NCBI GenBank assembly: GCA_037951105.1 | Contig: JBAMJV010001345.1 | Location: forward strand, 74,501-138,500 | Source: Echinarachnius parma | Taxonomy: Eukaryota > Echinodermata > Echinoidea > Clypeasteroida > Echinarachniidae | Direction: 5' to 3' | Length of the DNA stretch: 64,000 nt | Shown here: positions 1-13,199 of the stretch, piece by piece | How positions within the stretch are numbered: position 1 is the first letter of the stretch | Layout of the letters: every line of letters starts with the position of its first letter | Made by a program: the position numbers and the translations under genes | Notes under the pieces: model-generated | Databases searched by the model: none | What the model saw: only the letters and a program-made list of their open reading frames with translations | What the model was told of the DNA's origin: nothing

Positions 1-1475
1 TATTAATTGATTTGAACTCTTACTAAAATATTGTATTATTATTTTGTGATGATTATATTATACAAATCTAGTCTCTGGAGTTCATGTTGTGCAATAATGA
101 TCAACACATATTAAACACATCATTGTATTCAATATTCATACTAATTGAGTGACATCGCAGTTAAATCAAATTTAAATTGAGCACTATTCGTTTTGTTTAA
201 ATTGATATTCTGGGTAATTAACTATATTGTGTTCAAATAAGACAATTACTTCAAATAGTGAATGTTGCTGATTCATTTGATTGGTCAATCAAATGGTGAA
301 AAATGTTTGTTGGGAAATGACTAGTTGAAATTAATTGATAGGAGTTGCAATATGTTTTGTTGATGCAATTTATAAGTTGTATATTTGTACCCTGTACATC
401 AGTTTGCATTATTTTGTGCACAATCTTGCCACAACATGACTTAAATTATTATACTACTATTCTATACCTCTCATGTTCAAGGCGTATCCCCCTCTCCTAA
501 ATTGTATTTTTCTTTGCCCTTCTATCTTCTTTTTGTTTCTCTCCCAGTTTTTCTCCTATATTGCCTTTCTCATTTTCCCTCCTAAATATATTCTTGTTAT
601 ATTCAAGTAGTAGTATGTGTAGTATTTGTAGTAGGTAGTAGTAGTAGTAGTTGTTGTATTTGTTGTTCTTATCGTATGGTAGGTTTTAGTTGCATTTATT
701 TATTTTTTATAGGGATGTAAGATATCCATAATTCAAGTTTTGTTTTTACTTTCAGTGAGCAAAAAATTATTACATTTCCAAATTATTATAAAATGCTTAT
801 AAATACTTATATATCAAGTTTATCAAATTGGATTCACATTGATTCTTGATAAATTGATGAAGATCAATTTAGTTTTGTTTAATGTTGAGAATTAATGAAT
901 TTCAGACAACTAGCATACTGGAAGGACATAACTTTTCTATTTAAAAAAGACTGCTAAAAATGTTGTTTTAGTAACATTTAGTTCATATTTATTGTATGTA
1001 CAAAATATTACTCAAACCAAGTTATTTACAAAAGCCAATATATTTCCTGTATATGTACATTATAGCTGTTATACAATCATAATACACAATTCTTATGTAG
1101 GAAAGTACTTTTATTTTTCTCAGCAATATCTTATAAAATAAAAAGAGACAACTGATTTAGAAATTAAAATCTTGATTTGCACAGAAAATACCTTTAGAGA
1201 TAATGTTTTGTTTTAACAGAAAGTCGTTTTGTCTTTTTATCATTCTGATGGAAGTTTAATGTCGACATTATTTAAAACTATGTTTCATGCTGTTGAACAT
1301 TATGTTAATTTAATAAATGTTATTTGAATGGTATGAATTTGCATCTTTCCACATTTCCTAGTGTATGTAGATTAATCATTTGAAAACAATTCATGAGATT
1401 GCAATAATTATTTTGGCTATCTATGATTGCATGATTATGTGGCAGAATCGGATGTGTCTGTATAATGTGTGTATA
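1..1475. other. AT-rich gene-free stretch
   Basis: No coding region, RNA gene or clear mobile element is visible. The stretch is AT-rich, with a short degenerate GTA-type microsatellite near 604-650 and a pyrimidine-rich patch near 480-600. Confidence 0.6.
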
Positions 1476-1679
1476 TGAAAAGCTTAATTATAAAAGGCGC
1501 TAAATCCACTTTTTAAACTTTTTTAAACATTTCTTTGCTCAATTATAATAGGAAAAGGGAACGTTCCATATTTTGAATTTGTATCGTGTAATTTGTCCTA
1601 AAATGGTTGATTTCTACTTTAATAGCTTCCTGATATTTAGGGAAAGTGGATTTAGCGCCTTTTGGAATTAAGCTCTTCA
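1476..1679. repeat. Palindromic MITE, about 200 bp
   Basis: The two ends are inverted copies over about 35 bp: the left end reads TGAAAAGCTTAATTATAAAA and continues into GGCGCTAAATCCACTTT, and the right end is its complement with few mismatches. The middle is AT-rich and noncoding. This is the form of a non-autonomous DNA transposon; no superfamily can be given. Confidence 0.75.
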
Positions 1680-2422
1680 TAATGTGTGTGTGTGTGTGTA
1701 TGTGTATGTTTGTTTATTTTGTGTCTAAGTTAATTTACGTGAAAAGGGGTCAGTCAATTTGTCAACATCTCAAATTCAACTGAACACGGTAGACAGTATT
1801 CATTTATACAAGTTTTTAACTAGATAATCACTAAATCATTCTATAACTTACATGAAGAGCGTCTGTATCAGACATTAAACCCGTTCTTGTTCGTGTTCAT
1901 ACAGTCTGTATTTGTTTGTATAATGTATTTGAGTAGATATTGCAGCAGAATGTGAGTCTGAAATATTCGCTTTTACTGTGTACTGATGTGTGTTTGCATT
2001 TACTGTTAATAATGATTACACACATCATACACTCGAAATCCATTGAAACATTTTAAAATCAACATCAACATTTAGCCCACACACGTGTGTCAGTATCGTA
2101 AACAACGTGGTTTGACCCGACCCACTTTTAACATTAATGTGTGATTGGCTAAATGTACGCGTAGATGCTATGAATATATGAATACATGAATAATAATTAA
2201 TTAGCGATGACCTCTAACATGACGCAGTTTGCAGCTTGATATTTCGCTGCTGCAATTATATGCAGTTAATAACTGTTCACGTTCCTCAGCGAATTACCCA
2301 GCATTCCATGTTAGCCAGTCCATGAAGTTTCCCTAACCGGCCATGTTTGCTGTGTGTTAAGGCTATGGGAAAATTAGCGCGCAGTGCGTAGATTGTCTTC
2401 TAGTTATTTATATACTAATAAT
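1680..2422. other. Gene-free stretch
   Basis: A short TG/TATG repeat lies near 1683-1712. Nothing coding is visible. CpG content rises slightly after 2040, but no exon or promoter can be supported. Confidence 0.5.
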
Positions 2423-2998
2423 ACACTGGGTGATTTCAAGTATGGTGTTGGGGTTAGTGTTAGTGTTGAGGATGAAAAACTGCCTCTAATCTGAGCTAAA
2501 CACCAGCTTCCAGATTAAGAGGAGGTCACGAACTTTTTAATCGTGATGACCTTGAGTAGTAATCGATCACAGTATCGCTAGTGTTTGTCAACACCAGAGA
2601 CAAAATCACGCGAACCCCCTTAAAATGGTGACGAAAACGGTTACATGGTTACGAATCAGAGAGCAAGCCGTAATGAAGACTTACCACATACATGTATTGA
2701 ATACCATAATAAAAAAAAAACATTCAAACCATTCACTTGGTCGATACGATTTTAGTGGATATTCCCTATTTTGAGTGAAATTTGTAACTAAACTCGCAAG
2801 AAATGTGCGTGACTCTCTTTAAAAAATTGAATGCCCACCGCGCGCGGAGACACATCGCTAGCGCTAGCGGTTTGCTTACCCGACGATGAAGGCATAACTC
2901 GCTGTGGCAGCATGCACGGTACAAGTTCCGCGTATACGGATAGTATGTGACATGGTACTAAGTATATAGTTTGATACAACCTGTCACGTGATCACTAG

Positions 2999-3105
2999 GT
3001 GTTTGATGGCCGAGTGGGTAAGGCCGGTCGCACGTGTACATCACGTAATGAATTAATTGTTAGAAGTGGGTTCGAGTCCCCGATGTGGTAACTTTTTTTT
3101 TGTTG
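2999..3105 (+). repeat. tRNA-derived SINE head
   Basis: The stretch has a Pol III A box (TGGCCGAGTGGG near 3008) and a B box (GGGTTCGAGTCCC near 3068) in the Ser/Leu-tRNA style, then a T run that could act as a Pol III terminator. The expected acceptor stem does not pair and the A-to-B spacing is long, so this is not a working tRNA gene. A tRNA-derived SINE or tRNA pseudogene is the best reading. Confidence 0.6.
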
Positions 3106-3547
3106 CCATTATTAAAAACAAATCTCGTAGAGCTTTGAACTCAATTACAAGTTTTTTTATAAAATGTCAAAGATGTACAAACAATTGTCAGTGTATACAT
3201 TACCTACAGGGTCATCTAGAGGAGTGTGTGTTGGGGGGGGAGGGGGGAATAATCATCATGAATCACGATGTTTCAAATATAAACTGATGACAACAAGATT
3301 CTGATCTTTCTCATTCTCAACATCGAACTGAAAAGGTGTAAACTAAGTATTTTGAAAGTAGCAGTCATTCATAGGCTTTTTTAAAACATGGGAGCTAGAA
3401 CGTATAATTAGGCCTATTTAGAAAAACATTCTGGTTTCGAAAATAATTAGCTGCCTGAAAAAGTGTATAACAATTTTGCAAGAATCACAGGAATTAACCA
3501 CCTCTGTATGATATTGTACATGTGGCTCGACAAGGCTGGGGGCCATT

Positions 3548-3570
3548 ATTCCCCCCCCCCCCCCCCCCCA
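3548..3570. repeat. Poly-C tract
   Basis: A run of about 18 or more C residues in otherwise AT-rich DNA, one of many such tracts in the window. Confidence 0.9.
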
Positions 3571-4669
3571 CCTCCGAGATTTGTTTTATTGCTCCAAACC
3601 GTAAAGCTCGGACCTATACCGTTACTAAATCACGTTACGAAATCCCGAAAATCGCTCAATTTCGTGATGTGTGTACAAAACAACTGGCCAATATAAGTTT
3701 TCGTTCAAAATAGATACATCGTTGGTTTGGTCTGGTTTACATTTGAAGTGTTTGTTTTGGTGTTCAAAAAGTTAAATTATAGTTAGAAATGAAACAAACA
3801 ACACAAAAAATACAAATGCAGAAGTATAAAAACAAAGAAATAATTATGTACATAAAATAATTCATTATAAAAACAATAAAACACATGAGGAAGAAACTGG
3901 CTATTCCAATTTGTTTTGATGAATTATTATTCTATTCCAAAATAATGGTGTAAATAATTTATGTAGTGAAAAATTTGAATATCAGATTTATGGGTAAAAA
4001 ATATGAATTGTATGACCTTATTTGCGTAAATTACTGTAGATATTCAAATTAATACATTAAAAAAAAAAAAGATTTTCATTGCGTTTCATAAACTTCACTT
4101 AAGTAAAATTTCACAAATTATCTAGGTTGATACCCTTTTTACATGCTTAGACAAACGAAAACACCACAATTTCAGTTCAGAATTGTGATTTTAATGCCCA
4201 CCTAGCAACAGTAACACTAACACCAGCTCGATCTGTACTTGAAATGACTTTCATTTCGATCCCTATGGAAGTTGTTATCTCTATGGAGTTTTGCGTATAC
4301 ATGCTCAACACTAACACTACTGGGCAGATTAGCAGACGACGCTAAACACCAGCAACCACGTGGCACTGCCGGAAGTACGAGGTCGAACCTCTTACACCAA
4401 CTCATTTCAAGTACGGTGTTAAAGCTGCAGTTAGTGTTTATTAATCACTAACACTAGCTCAACACCATCTACGATAGTATATTGCCATATCAATAAACAC
4501 CGTCTGTCGGAAACGGAAGTTTGTACAACGGTGAAATCAGAGGTCATCATGTTAACACCATCCTAACACTAAGTCATTTCAAGTATGGTGTTTAAGCCCG
4601 ATTTAGTGTTTAATAAACACTAACACCAGGTTTAAACACCATACTTGAAATCACCCACTGTCTAGAGTG

Positions 4670-4784
4670 CATTGTGTAAATTCATTGCACTCGAGGCTAT
4701 GTTATCTGTGCGATGTGCACGAGGCAACGCCGAGTGCGCATGCGCACAGCTAACATAGCCGAGAGTCCATGCATTTACACAATG
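4670..4784. repeat. Hairpin MITE, about 115 bp
   Basis: CATTGTGTAAATTCATTGCA at the left and its near-perfect reverse complement at the right (ending TTTACACAATG) make a hairpin. The inner part again pairs through GGCTATGTTA and TAACATAGCC. It directly follows the element ending at 4661. Confidence 0.7.
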
Positions 4785-4789
4785 TACGA

Positions 4790-6355
4790 TAATAAGACTG
4801 TTGTATTATTAGTTTTATAAAACTAAGCTCAACCACGGATTGTTTCATTTTGCTGGATTATTGAAAACAGACTCGCCACAATTAGTAACCCAGTCTATCT
4901 ACTCTCTAGAGTGTGAATTTGTTAATGAATTTACAAAATTAATCATCACTTCTGCACTCGCTTCACTGAATTTGACTCTGTGCTCAGCAGATCAATCACA
5001 GTCGCCGAAAATCAGAAAATTTTCTCGTTAAAAGTGAGAATTATCAAAGAATTGTATGCATTCCCATTCCAAGACTTCCCAATATCAAACCACATACCAT
5101 ATAATTTACGAAATTGCACACATTTATTTTCTACAGAACAGATAATTTACAAAATGAAGCAATTTCCATCATATTTTTATCACTTTCGCAAGATCGTCTT
5201 CGATCGAACTATGTAAACAAGCATTGTGACGTCACAGCCGTGCAAAAAGTTGCGCAACCAAAACGAGTAATGCATGGGGTTGCACCCTGTTTTGCACGGT
5301 CGTGCATGTTTGTGGAAATGTAATGAATAGTCACGTGACAGGATTTAACCAATCACGTTACAGAATTCACCAGAGCTGTTTTATAATATGGCGCGACTCT
5401 TTTGTGCATGCGTTTACAACCTAAAAGGCAATTTTCGCTTCCTTCGAATTTTCATTTAGATTTTATGAAATGGTCCTTTATCAAATCTGATGAAACAATT
5501 AAATTCTTCAAATGACCGATTCTTTTGGAAAAATAAACAATTTGTATAATGGTTTGCTTTACAAATTGCACTTAACAAAATCACTAATAAATAAGCAAAT
5601 ATTTCCTGGAAAATGTATGATGCGTATATCCGAATATGGACATTATTAATCGTGTGACGTTGTATTTGTTTCAAATTACAGCCAGAAGCCGTCAAAATTA
5701 AGTAAAAGTGGAAATTGTCCATTCAAAATGTGCACGTCTTGTACTTTGACTATGTAAACTAATGTATGATGTAGTGAGGTATTTTTGTTTCATAAAATCA
5801 TTTTTGTATTAACTTTTAGAATTATACTTAATATATTAAATTCATATTTTGTTCAGTAATGCAGATGTCTTGTATAATTTGTAAACAAACGAAAATAAAA
5901 TAAGCCGCTGAACAGACACTTGTAACGTAGGCTGTTCCGTACGCCGGGTCTGTCGGCTCAGGTTCATAGTCCAACTTTGGTCGCTTAATGTCGTGCAATT
6001 CCAGCTTGTTTTGCATATGACGGGCAGTAAGCCGATTTATCAGGCACCGACTCGGTAAAAATTGACAAAGATGGAACCCGACATGGTGCCACTCACAGCG
6101 CCCTAAAACAAAAACTACGACCAAAATGACTGTTCTTGGTATTGTTTTTCATTGGAAAAAACACCCTATCCGATGGACATAATAATTTGTTACTATATTT
6201 TGGGAAGTGCCCCGTTCCGTTTTGTTTGGGCCACCCTGTATAGCAGTGCGACTTATTTTACATCAAATATGATAAGAAGCTACACACTCTACACAGTACA
6301 GACTACAGACACAAAAATAGATAAATACCATGTACTCATGCATACACAAACGAAA
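4790..6355. other. Gene-free stretch
   Basis: No supported gene. A piece near 6228-6240 (GGGCCACCCTGTA) matches the terminal repeat of the MITE at 33144-33489, so an end of that family probably lies here. Short ORFs in this stretch show no domain, codon bias or splice context. Confidence 0.5.
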
Positions 6356-6357
6356 GA

Positions 6358-6610
<253 letters not shown>

Positions 6611-7019
6611 ACTCCACACCTACATCTGCCCCCTTCCTTCCCTTTATACATACACTGATAATGTTTGTTATGGGTTATAACAGTGCAGCGCAGCTGCAAT
6701 TTTCTCATTGCTATCGCAGTAATTTGAGATGTAATCAGATCAATACAGATTGTATTATGCACTAAAATTAAAACGGCATAAATGTAGTGTGACGAAAACC
6801 CCAAAATCTAATTTCGTTTTATTCTATTTTAATTGTAAATGATTTCATACATAGTAATCCTCTTTCGGTTACTCTCTTGTTAATTGCTAGTTCATGAATA
6901 TTCAGTTATCTATTTATAAAAGTGTAACACTGCGCGCGCATTGTTAGCGTGTAACGCGCATTGGACCAATTAGACGGTTGTATTTTGCTTTTGCGCACAG
7001 AAAAAGTATTACATTTGCG

Positions 7020-7470
7020 CGCAGTCTTTTAACTAATTTTGGAAGCGGGTCAGCTGTGCGCAGACTACATTCTGCACTTTTGACCAACGAACGTTGAGGG
7101 CGTATAACACTTGCGTGTTGCCTCGAGGAAGGTCAACTCGTATTATTTTTTGTGACCACTTGAAGGGCGCCCCAGTTGACAGTAACGTTTTTCCGTAGAT
7201 TGTAGATTTGATACACCAACCAGAAGTCCGATTTTGTACAGATTGACACTGAACATATATTTTTTCTGGACATTTCATCAGATATGTGAAATGTAACCAA
7301 AATTGGTCATTCAAATTAAGTTTTTAATAAAAGAAGTTACACCGGCATTCCTAAGTTATTACACATATTTGGCATTTCAACTGTGTGTACAAATCACAAT
7401 AGTGACTGAGCCTTTTAAAATAGCAGACGACAACGTACAGCTGTTGAACGGCGGAATCCAACTTTCACAA
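7020..7470. repeat. Interspersed repeat, copy 1 of an inverted pair
   Basis: The sequence from about 7020 to 7470 recurs in inverted orientation at about 12690-13190 with clear but imperfect identity, for example around GGGCGCCC and CAACGTTCGTTG. Both copies can be read as short ORFs with partly similar peptides (a block around IRVDLP-GNT), so the family may derive from an element gene. No known domain was recognised. Confidence 0.6.
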
Positions 7471-7479
7471 AATAGTAAG

Positions 7480-8505
7480 TCGATTTTATTTTAAAATGCT
7501 GTAATACCTTATTTTATAGATTGTGTCTACTTGTCATCATGTCGACAATTTGATTGAAATAATATCTGAAACTAGTTTGTGAGTTCATTTTCATTAGGCC
7601 TATATATTAATTTGAAAGAAATATTTGGAAGTGGAACTGGTCTGAGGGCGGGGCGAGGCTGGAATAGATCGACAAATCTTTTGTTTTTGTGGCATCTTTT
7701 AACATTTAATTTCAGTCTCTTACTGTCGGCCATTCTATTACTAAAATAACCAGTAAAATAGGCAATGAAAACGATTCATTTTGTCGATCGATCTAACTCT
7801 AAGACTGAATAATGGATGGCAACAAAGACATGCAAGTGCTGAACTTCTAAAAGTAAAAGTCGGTAACTTCACCGGCTTTGCCTTTGCCGGTGCCGGTGGG
7901 CTAGAACTAGAAGTGAGCCACGCCGGTCTTGTCGGCAGGCGAAGCTAAGCTAAGGTGTCCCTCTCTCATACTCGGCTTCTCTGGCCGTCTCGGCAATCTG
8001 GACTAAATATAGTCTACTCGGCCTTAAAACGATGGTTTGCCATCTACCTTAGATAATCCAAGAACCGGTAATGTTTAATCACATTAGATTTAGAGAGATC
8101 AGTTGACTTGTCTTAGCATCTTTCAATGATTTATTAATCATTGATTTTTATTGCGGTCCCGACTCCTGCCTGGCCCTGGTTAATAATAATTTATTTAAAT
8201 TTAAATTAAAAACAAGAAAGATTCCGAGAGTGAGAGACTGACCCTAGGCCTGGCTAATTGTTTTCTTCCAGCCACTGCACTGACATTCAATTTGTCCTGC
8301 AAACACATGCCAGCCCCAGACTGGAAAGCATTAATTCACATTTTTATCTGATGTTTTTGTTCAACCCCTTAGGCCTTACTCTGATTGCACGTTTAGGATG
8401 TATCGTTTGTAGCCCATTCTAAATCATTGATGACAATACAAAATGATGGACCAAGAAATGTCTAAGTAATAAAAAAAACTTCTTTTCAAGGATTTTTTTT
8501 AACGT
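7480..8505. other. Gene-free stretch with a GC-richer patch
   Basis: Mostly AT-rich. A GC-richer patch at about 7855-8000 with repeated CCGGTG/GCCGGT words could be a promoter-proximal island for the candidate exons that follow, but no TATA, initiator or start codon context decides this. Confidence 0.35.
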
Positions 8506-8511
8506 AAATGT

Positions 8512-8581
8512 AGTACCTAATCATCAGTACCTAATCATCAGTACCTAATCATCAGTACCTAATCATCAGTACCTAATCATC
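8512..8581. repeat. 14-bp minisatellite, five units
   Basis: Five perfect head-to-tail copies of AGTACCTAATCATC. Confidence 0.95.
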
Positions 8582-8811
8582 AGTTTAAACCCTAAAGTCA
8601 ATCAATCAATTTTGCATTTTTTAACTGAGACTTTACAGGAGCTTGTTTGTCATTTCACTGTTTTCAGGAGCTAATTACTAATTTGCACTCTCTGAACAGA
8701 TGTATTTTGTTTACTATTTTGGTCTAGTATTTTCATTCCACATCAAGAACATGTTAGTGAAATTAAGTGAATATTTTTTCTTATGAATGTTATATTTTTT
8801 TCATCTCATAG

Positions 8812-8944
8812 CAATATTTTGAGGATGTGGTTCAACAAGGACTGGCGACTGGTGATAGGCTGGTGTTACAGTGGTACTTCAGGATTACTTATCTGCCGGT
8901 TCTTTACTCGCTATGCACAGCTAGTCAGCTATCCACAGGCACAG
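8812..8944 (+). CDS. Candidate internal exon, unidentified gene
   Basis: A 133-nt block stands out from the AT-rich surroundings. It is preceded by a T-rich tract ending in AG (8810-8811) and followed by GTATTC. Two of its three plus-strand frames are open throughout, one reading MWFNKDWRLVIGWCYSG and onward, the other QYFEDVVQQGLATGDRLVLQ and onward. No family is recognised. It may belong with the block at 9539-9623; a noncoding transcript is also possible because the joined frames soon reach a stop. Confidence 0.3.
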
Positions 8945-9538
8945 GTATTCTTTCTACTATAATTTAATCATCCCACTCATTTTTTTGGTGCAGGATTCTT
9001 TTTTCTTCTTCATAGGTTAGCTTTTTCCCCGTTATTTATAATTAAGTATTAATTTGGATAAGAGAAATAATTAAGGCCATTCAAGCTTTTCTTTTCATAT
9101 TTTGAATTCATTATTTATTGGTATTATACATCCTAACTATCTCGGAGATCAACTTCTCAGTGAATTTATTTATTGGTTTGTGGCAATGAATGATTAAACT
9201 TTAAGCTATATAAATAATTCAAGAACATTTCTTCATTGTGTTCAATATCATTTGTCACCTTCTTATTCAATTTATTTGCATGTTTTGGTAATTTTTGTTG
9301 ATAACTTTTATTACTCTACATGCTTTTTGAGGTCAAGACAATTTATTTTAAAGTTTATAATGTTTATAAAGTTGTATTAATATTAACTCATTCATGACTG
9401 TTCCCTAAAAATACTCCACTCTGTTTTCCATGGACTTGAGAATATGTTATACCAAAATCAATAAATGGGCTGAAAGTGCAATTGCTATCTATAGTCTAAC
9501 ATTCTTTCTCTGTGTGTGTTTGCATTCTTTAATTACAG

Positions 9539-9623
9539 ATCTTCGGACTATAGGAGCATGACAGATCACCATGGATGTTACTTGGTAGTGTTCACAAGCA
9601 ATGGACAAGCCATGCTATATCAG
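9539..9623 (+). CDS. Candidate exon, unidentified gene
   Basis: An 85-nt block follows a pyrimidine-rich TTACAG acceptor and is followed by GTACCT. One frame is open, reading RSMTDHHGCYLVVFTSNGQA and onward, but it does not continue either open frame of the block at 8812-8944 through the simplest acceptor. An alternative acceptor (CTATAG) 18 nt further in would change the phase. No family recognised. Confidence 0.25.
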
Positions 9624-9629
9624 GTACCT

Positions 9630-12290
9630 CGTTATATAATGAAGTTTGGTATAAAAAGGTTCCACTGTAACAAAATTAGGCATTCCTAATTCTTTTAAAT
9701 CCAAACATATGGGAACTGATCAGAAATAAATTAATTTAATGAAAGTGAGCAAAGAAAATAGGCTTATGATCCTACCTAAGACCTGTCAATTGCTTTACTG
9801 TGTTCTAACCCGCACTGAGCTAGAATGCATCTCATAGTGGTACTTTCCTGAACCCGTCTAGTATGTGCATTGAGGAAGAATCTTTGAAGGAGTGCCATGT
9901 AGCTCAGAGGTTAGAGACTTATAGAGCATTGACGTCTCTAGTCATTTTAGTTGGTGAAATCATTTGCAGTGATACAGAATTAAAATGATGCAAGAAAAAT
10001 GATATTTACATAATCTAATTGTCTAACCCTCAGGCTCATTTCTTTTCTTTTCTTTTCTGAATCTATATTATAGATTTCCATTTTCCTCATGGTCAAGTTA
10101 AAAGAAAAATGATAAAATCGCCCCATAACAAAATGGATTAAATCACTTTCATTGTAGGCAAACCTGAATAGATGTAATATTTTGTTTGTGAAAATTGATC
10201 ATTATTATAGTGGAACCTCTTTATAAGGAGACCTGTTATCACATAAGTTACCTGATAATGATATAGTGAGGTAATTGCTTTAAACCCAAGGCTATCTGAG
10301 AACCATCATGCTCGTTATAACAAGGTTTCACTTTACAGATTGGTAAAAGATCTTAGTTAGACTGATGAAATGGCTGTTACAACCTTTTGTTATTTCAAGA
10401 TCTGAATTTTAAAAATGTTCCCAGGTATTTTCTGTAGTATATTATTAGGGTCTTTTTCTTCCGTTTTGGTACAGTCCACCAGCGCGGTGTATTTTCCCAG
10501 ACTAGTTGCAGTCTAGACAATTCTAGATTTGCCTAACTGAATGTAGGTCAAACAGTGACCTGTTGTTGTACTTGTAAACAACATAAATTATGTAGACTGC
10601 AACTGCATTGTACATGTGATGTGCATGGGGTGCATGCATAGCTTTAGGCATGCACTTTGTGTATACAACCAGAGTGTATATAACCAGTGTGTACATACAA
10701 GCTGATTTTCATATACTCTCCCAATGAGTTCAATAAACGATGCATGAAAGAATGCATTCTTAACTCAAACGAATGGTGCGATGTGTAATTATTGGTGGTT
10801 TAGACGACCAGCCTTCAATTTACCTCAACATGCATGCAGAGATTACATTTCCAAGCCCCTTCTCAGGCTAGCTTTAAAAACATTTTTTCCCTTCATATTA
10901 TAATTATCTCTCAAGTCTCAACCATTTGCTTTGTCTTTCAAAAAGAGGACATCATGTTTAAATCTATTCAACTCTCACTCATTCATTTGATTTACAGTCA
11001 AATTATAATGTATTACAAACTTGGTCTCGGTGTGTAGATAAATAGATTCATGCAAAAGCCACATTTTTATCAATGAATTGTTTACTTGCATTTTTTGCTT
11101 GCATCCATCTACAACTTTCAATATTGCAAACAAAATAATCTATGAAATATCATAATTCAAGAACAAATCTTATTACTTTGGTATCTAATGTTTATTTCTT
11201 ATTTTTAAATTGAAGCTAAATGAGAGATATTTGTTCTTTTGTTGGCACACTGATTGTGGTGATAATGGTTAGTGGATGATGTTGAGTGTCGTGGTGGAAT
11301 TCCTGATTGAAGAGCTCCTCTTAACTAACAGGGTGTATGAAGTGTGGCATGATAGTCTTATATTTTCCCCTTCAGGTCAGGATATTTTTGTCAAATCATT
11401 GCAAAACATGTATGTTTTACTATTTTGACCCCCTCCTGTTAAATGATTAGTTGAAAGGTGGCTATGATTGATGGTGATTAAAGAAATTGATGTAAATTAT
11501 TTTGTTTTGATAAATGGTGCATAGTCTTCAAGCCTGAAGCTGCACTTTATTGGAAGAGGAATAAGACATCGACATCTTTTCACTGGAATATTAAAGGCTT
11601 GATTCTGGACCACCCCCATCCTTTACCCAAATGAGAAACAAAATGGAAGTATTATGCCAGTTTCCCTTTACGCTGCCTAGCTTCCTTTTTTTGTTGTTGA
11701 GTTCCTGGAGTAAAGATTTACAAAATAATTCTATCTATTTTAGGCATTAAACCCCCTTTACATCTACAATGCAATCATGACCACATATTCAATGAAAGAT
11801 AATAAAGGGGTTCAAATAAGTAAGCCTACACTCCTAAAGGACACCATGTTTATTTTGGCTAATTTCTCCCCACTCATGATCATACTGGTTGATGCAGGCA
11901 ACTATGTACATGCCTTTGGGGTTGGATAGTCTTATACCCCCCCCCCCCCCCCCCCCCTACAAAAACAAAAAATGCAATTTGCACATGATTTGAATTGACT
12001 TTTCTTTTTGTTTTGCAAACCAGATCTAATTTAAATGTAATTAAACCTGGTCAAACGTACTATTACCCCAAATAAGGGCTTAAGGCTAAGACCTATCTAA
12101 ATAGGGCCTACCCTAGCCTGCCTAGGCAACGTCTAAGCTAGACATTTCTTTTTTTAACTTGACTCAACAAAAACAGGTATCAAATTCAAGTGAGTAAAAA
12201 GGTCCAATAGTCAATACAAGACTCAAAGATTGAGGTGAAATCTCCAAGAACAAGTTACATGATTTGGGTTGGAATTGATAAACTGGATCT
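9630..12290. other. Gene-free stretch
   Basis: AT-rich, with a MITE at 10208-10335 listed separately, a smaller inverted repeat around 10503-10600 (GTTGCAGTCTA and its complement), and a poly-C run at about 11937-11957. No supported exon. Confidence 0.5.
10208..10335. repeat. Small MITE, about 130 bp
   Basis: Ends TAGTGGAACCTCTTTATAA and, as its complement, TTATAACAAGGTTTCACTTTA minus one base. They are imperfect terminal inverted repeats around a noncoding centre. Confidence 0.6.
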
Positions 12291-12299
12291 CCTTCAATA

Positions 12300-12560
12300 A
12301 TGATACAAAGTAGGCCATACAATAAGGTAAAAATAAAACCACCGCTTTCGTATAAAGACCGAGACGCGGGACCGATCGAGACTGATGAGCTAGCGTCGAG
12401 TCAGAGCCGGAGCAGAAGCCCGGTGAATGAGCGGCAGACTAGCCTCGCCTGCCGCCGACCCGACCGGCGTAGCTCATTCTCAGACACCGTATCGCGAAGT
12501 CACTTGCCGGTCACTATCGTACGTATATTACAATGTCAATGCCAATGCATGGGCAAGAGT
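12300..12560 (+). other. GC-rich island with a possible first exon
   Basis: A GC- and CpG-rich block in AT-rich DNA. One frame is open over about 90 codons and Arg/Ser-rich (SSQSRSRSPVNERQ region). It ends near a consensus donor, GTAAGT, at about 12561. It could be a first exon or promoter island of a plus-strand gene; equally it could be a GC-rich repeat, since other GC-rich mobile elements exist in this window. No homology recognised. Confidence 0.25.
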
Positions 12561-12689
12561 AAGTCGAAAATTTGTTTTAAATAAAGCACATTAATGTGCT
12601 TAATCGGCAGAGTCGCCACAGAGTCTAGTTCTAGTTTAAATGATGTTATACGCTAACGTCAGTTAATTAAGACAGGAATAAATAGCATA

Positions 12690-13190
12690 CAAATACAATT
12701 CCGGCATTTTGAAGAATGCTCGTTTTTGTCGTCTGCTTAATATCTCGATACGTCATCCTCACTCACAAACGGTTTGTGTACACACAGTTTTGCCGACAAA
12801 AAATGTTATTATCATGAAAATGCCGATGCGGTTTATTTTAATAAGACTATGATTGGAATGAGCGATTTTGTAAAAAATTCCCATATTCATGAAATGTCAA
12901 ACAAAATTATATATTTAGTGTCAATCTGTACAAAATCGGACTTCTGGTCTATTTATCAAATCTACAATCTACCGAAAAACGTTACTGTCAACTGGGGCGC
13001 CCTTCGAAATGGTCACAAAAAATAATTCGCGATTTCTCATAGACTGCGTGTATAACAATATACGAGTTGACCTTCCTGAAGGCAACACGGTCTCGTGTTT
13101 ACCGCCCTCAACGTTCGTTGCTTTTGACCTTTGGAGCGAGTCTGTCTACATAGTTAATTCACGTATTCACGGTATGTATACACTCAGTGT
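12690..13190. repeat. Interspersed repeat, copy 2 of an inverted pair
   Basis: Inverted, diverged counterpart of 7020-7470. Confidence 0.6.
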
Positions 13191-13199
13191 ATTATATGC

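Larger units (their letters stand above)
2423..4661. repeat. Possible 2.2 kb element bounded by inverted repeats
   Basis: The left end (ACACTGGGTGATTTCAAGTA) recurs as its reverse complement at 4635-4661. Related inverted modules built on AACACCATAC and TTAGTGTT recur inside near 4193-4410 and 4400-4660. Either one large non-autonomous element or a cluster of smaller relatives of one palindromic family is present. The interior holds a SINE-like head and a poly-C run but no credible gene. Confidence 0.45.

Noticed and set aside
2999-3091. Functional tRNA-Ser or tRNA-Leu gene
   Set aside because: The acceptor stem does not pair and the middle is too long; kept only as a SINE-like head.
3463-3713. 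Pro-rich ORFs over the poly-C tract, and similar ones at 23733-24071, 37130-37485 and 49553-49885
   Set aside because: Created by homopolymer C or G runs; no other coding sign.
8512-8581. Regular 14-bp repeats as a possible CRISPR array
   Set aside because: No spacers between units and the genome is that of an animal; a plain minisatellite.
9890-9960. A-box-like GTAGCTCAGAGGTTAGAG as a tRNA gene
   Set aside because: No B box and no cloverleaf in the expected distance.
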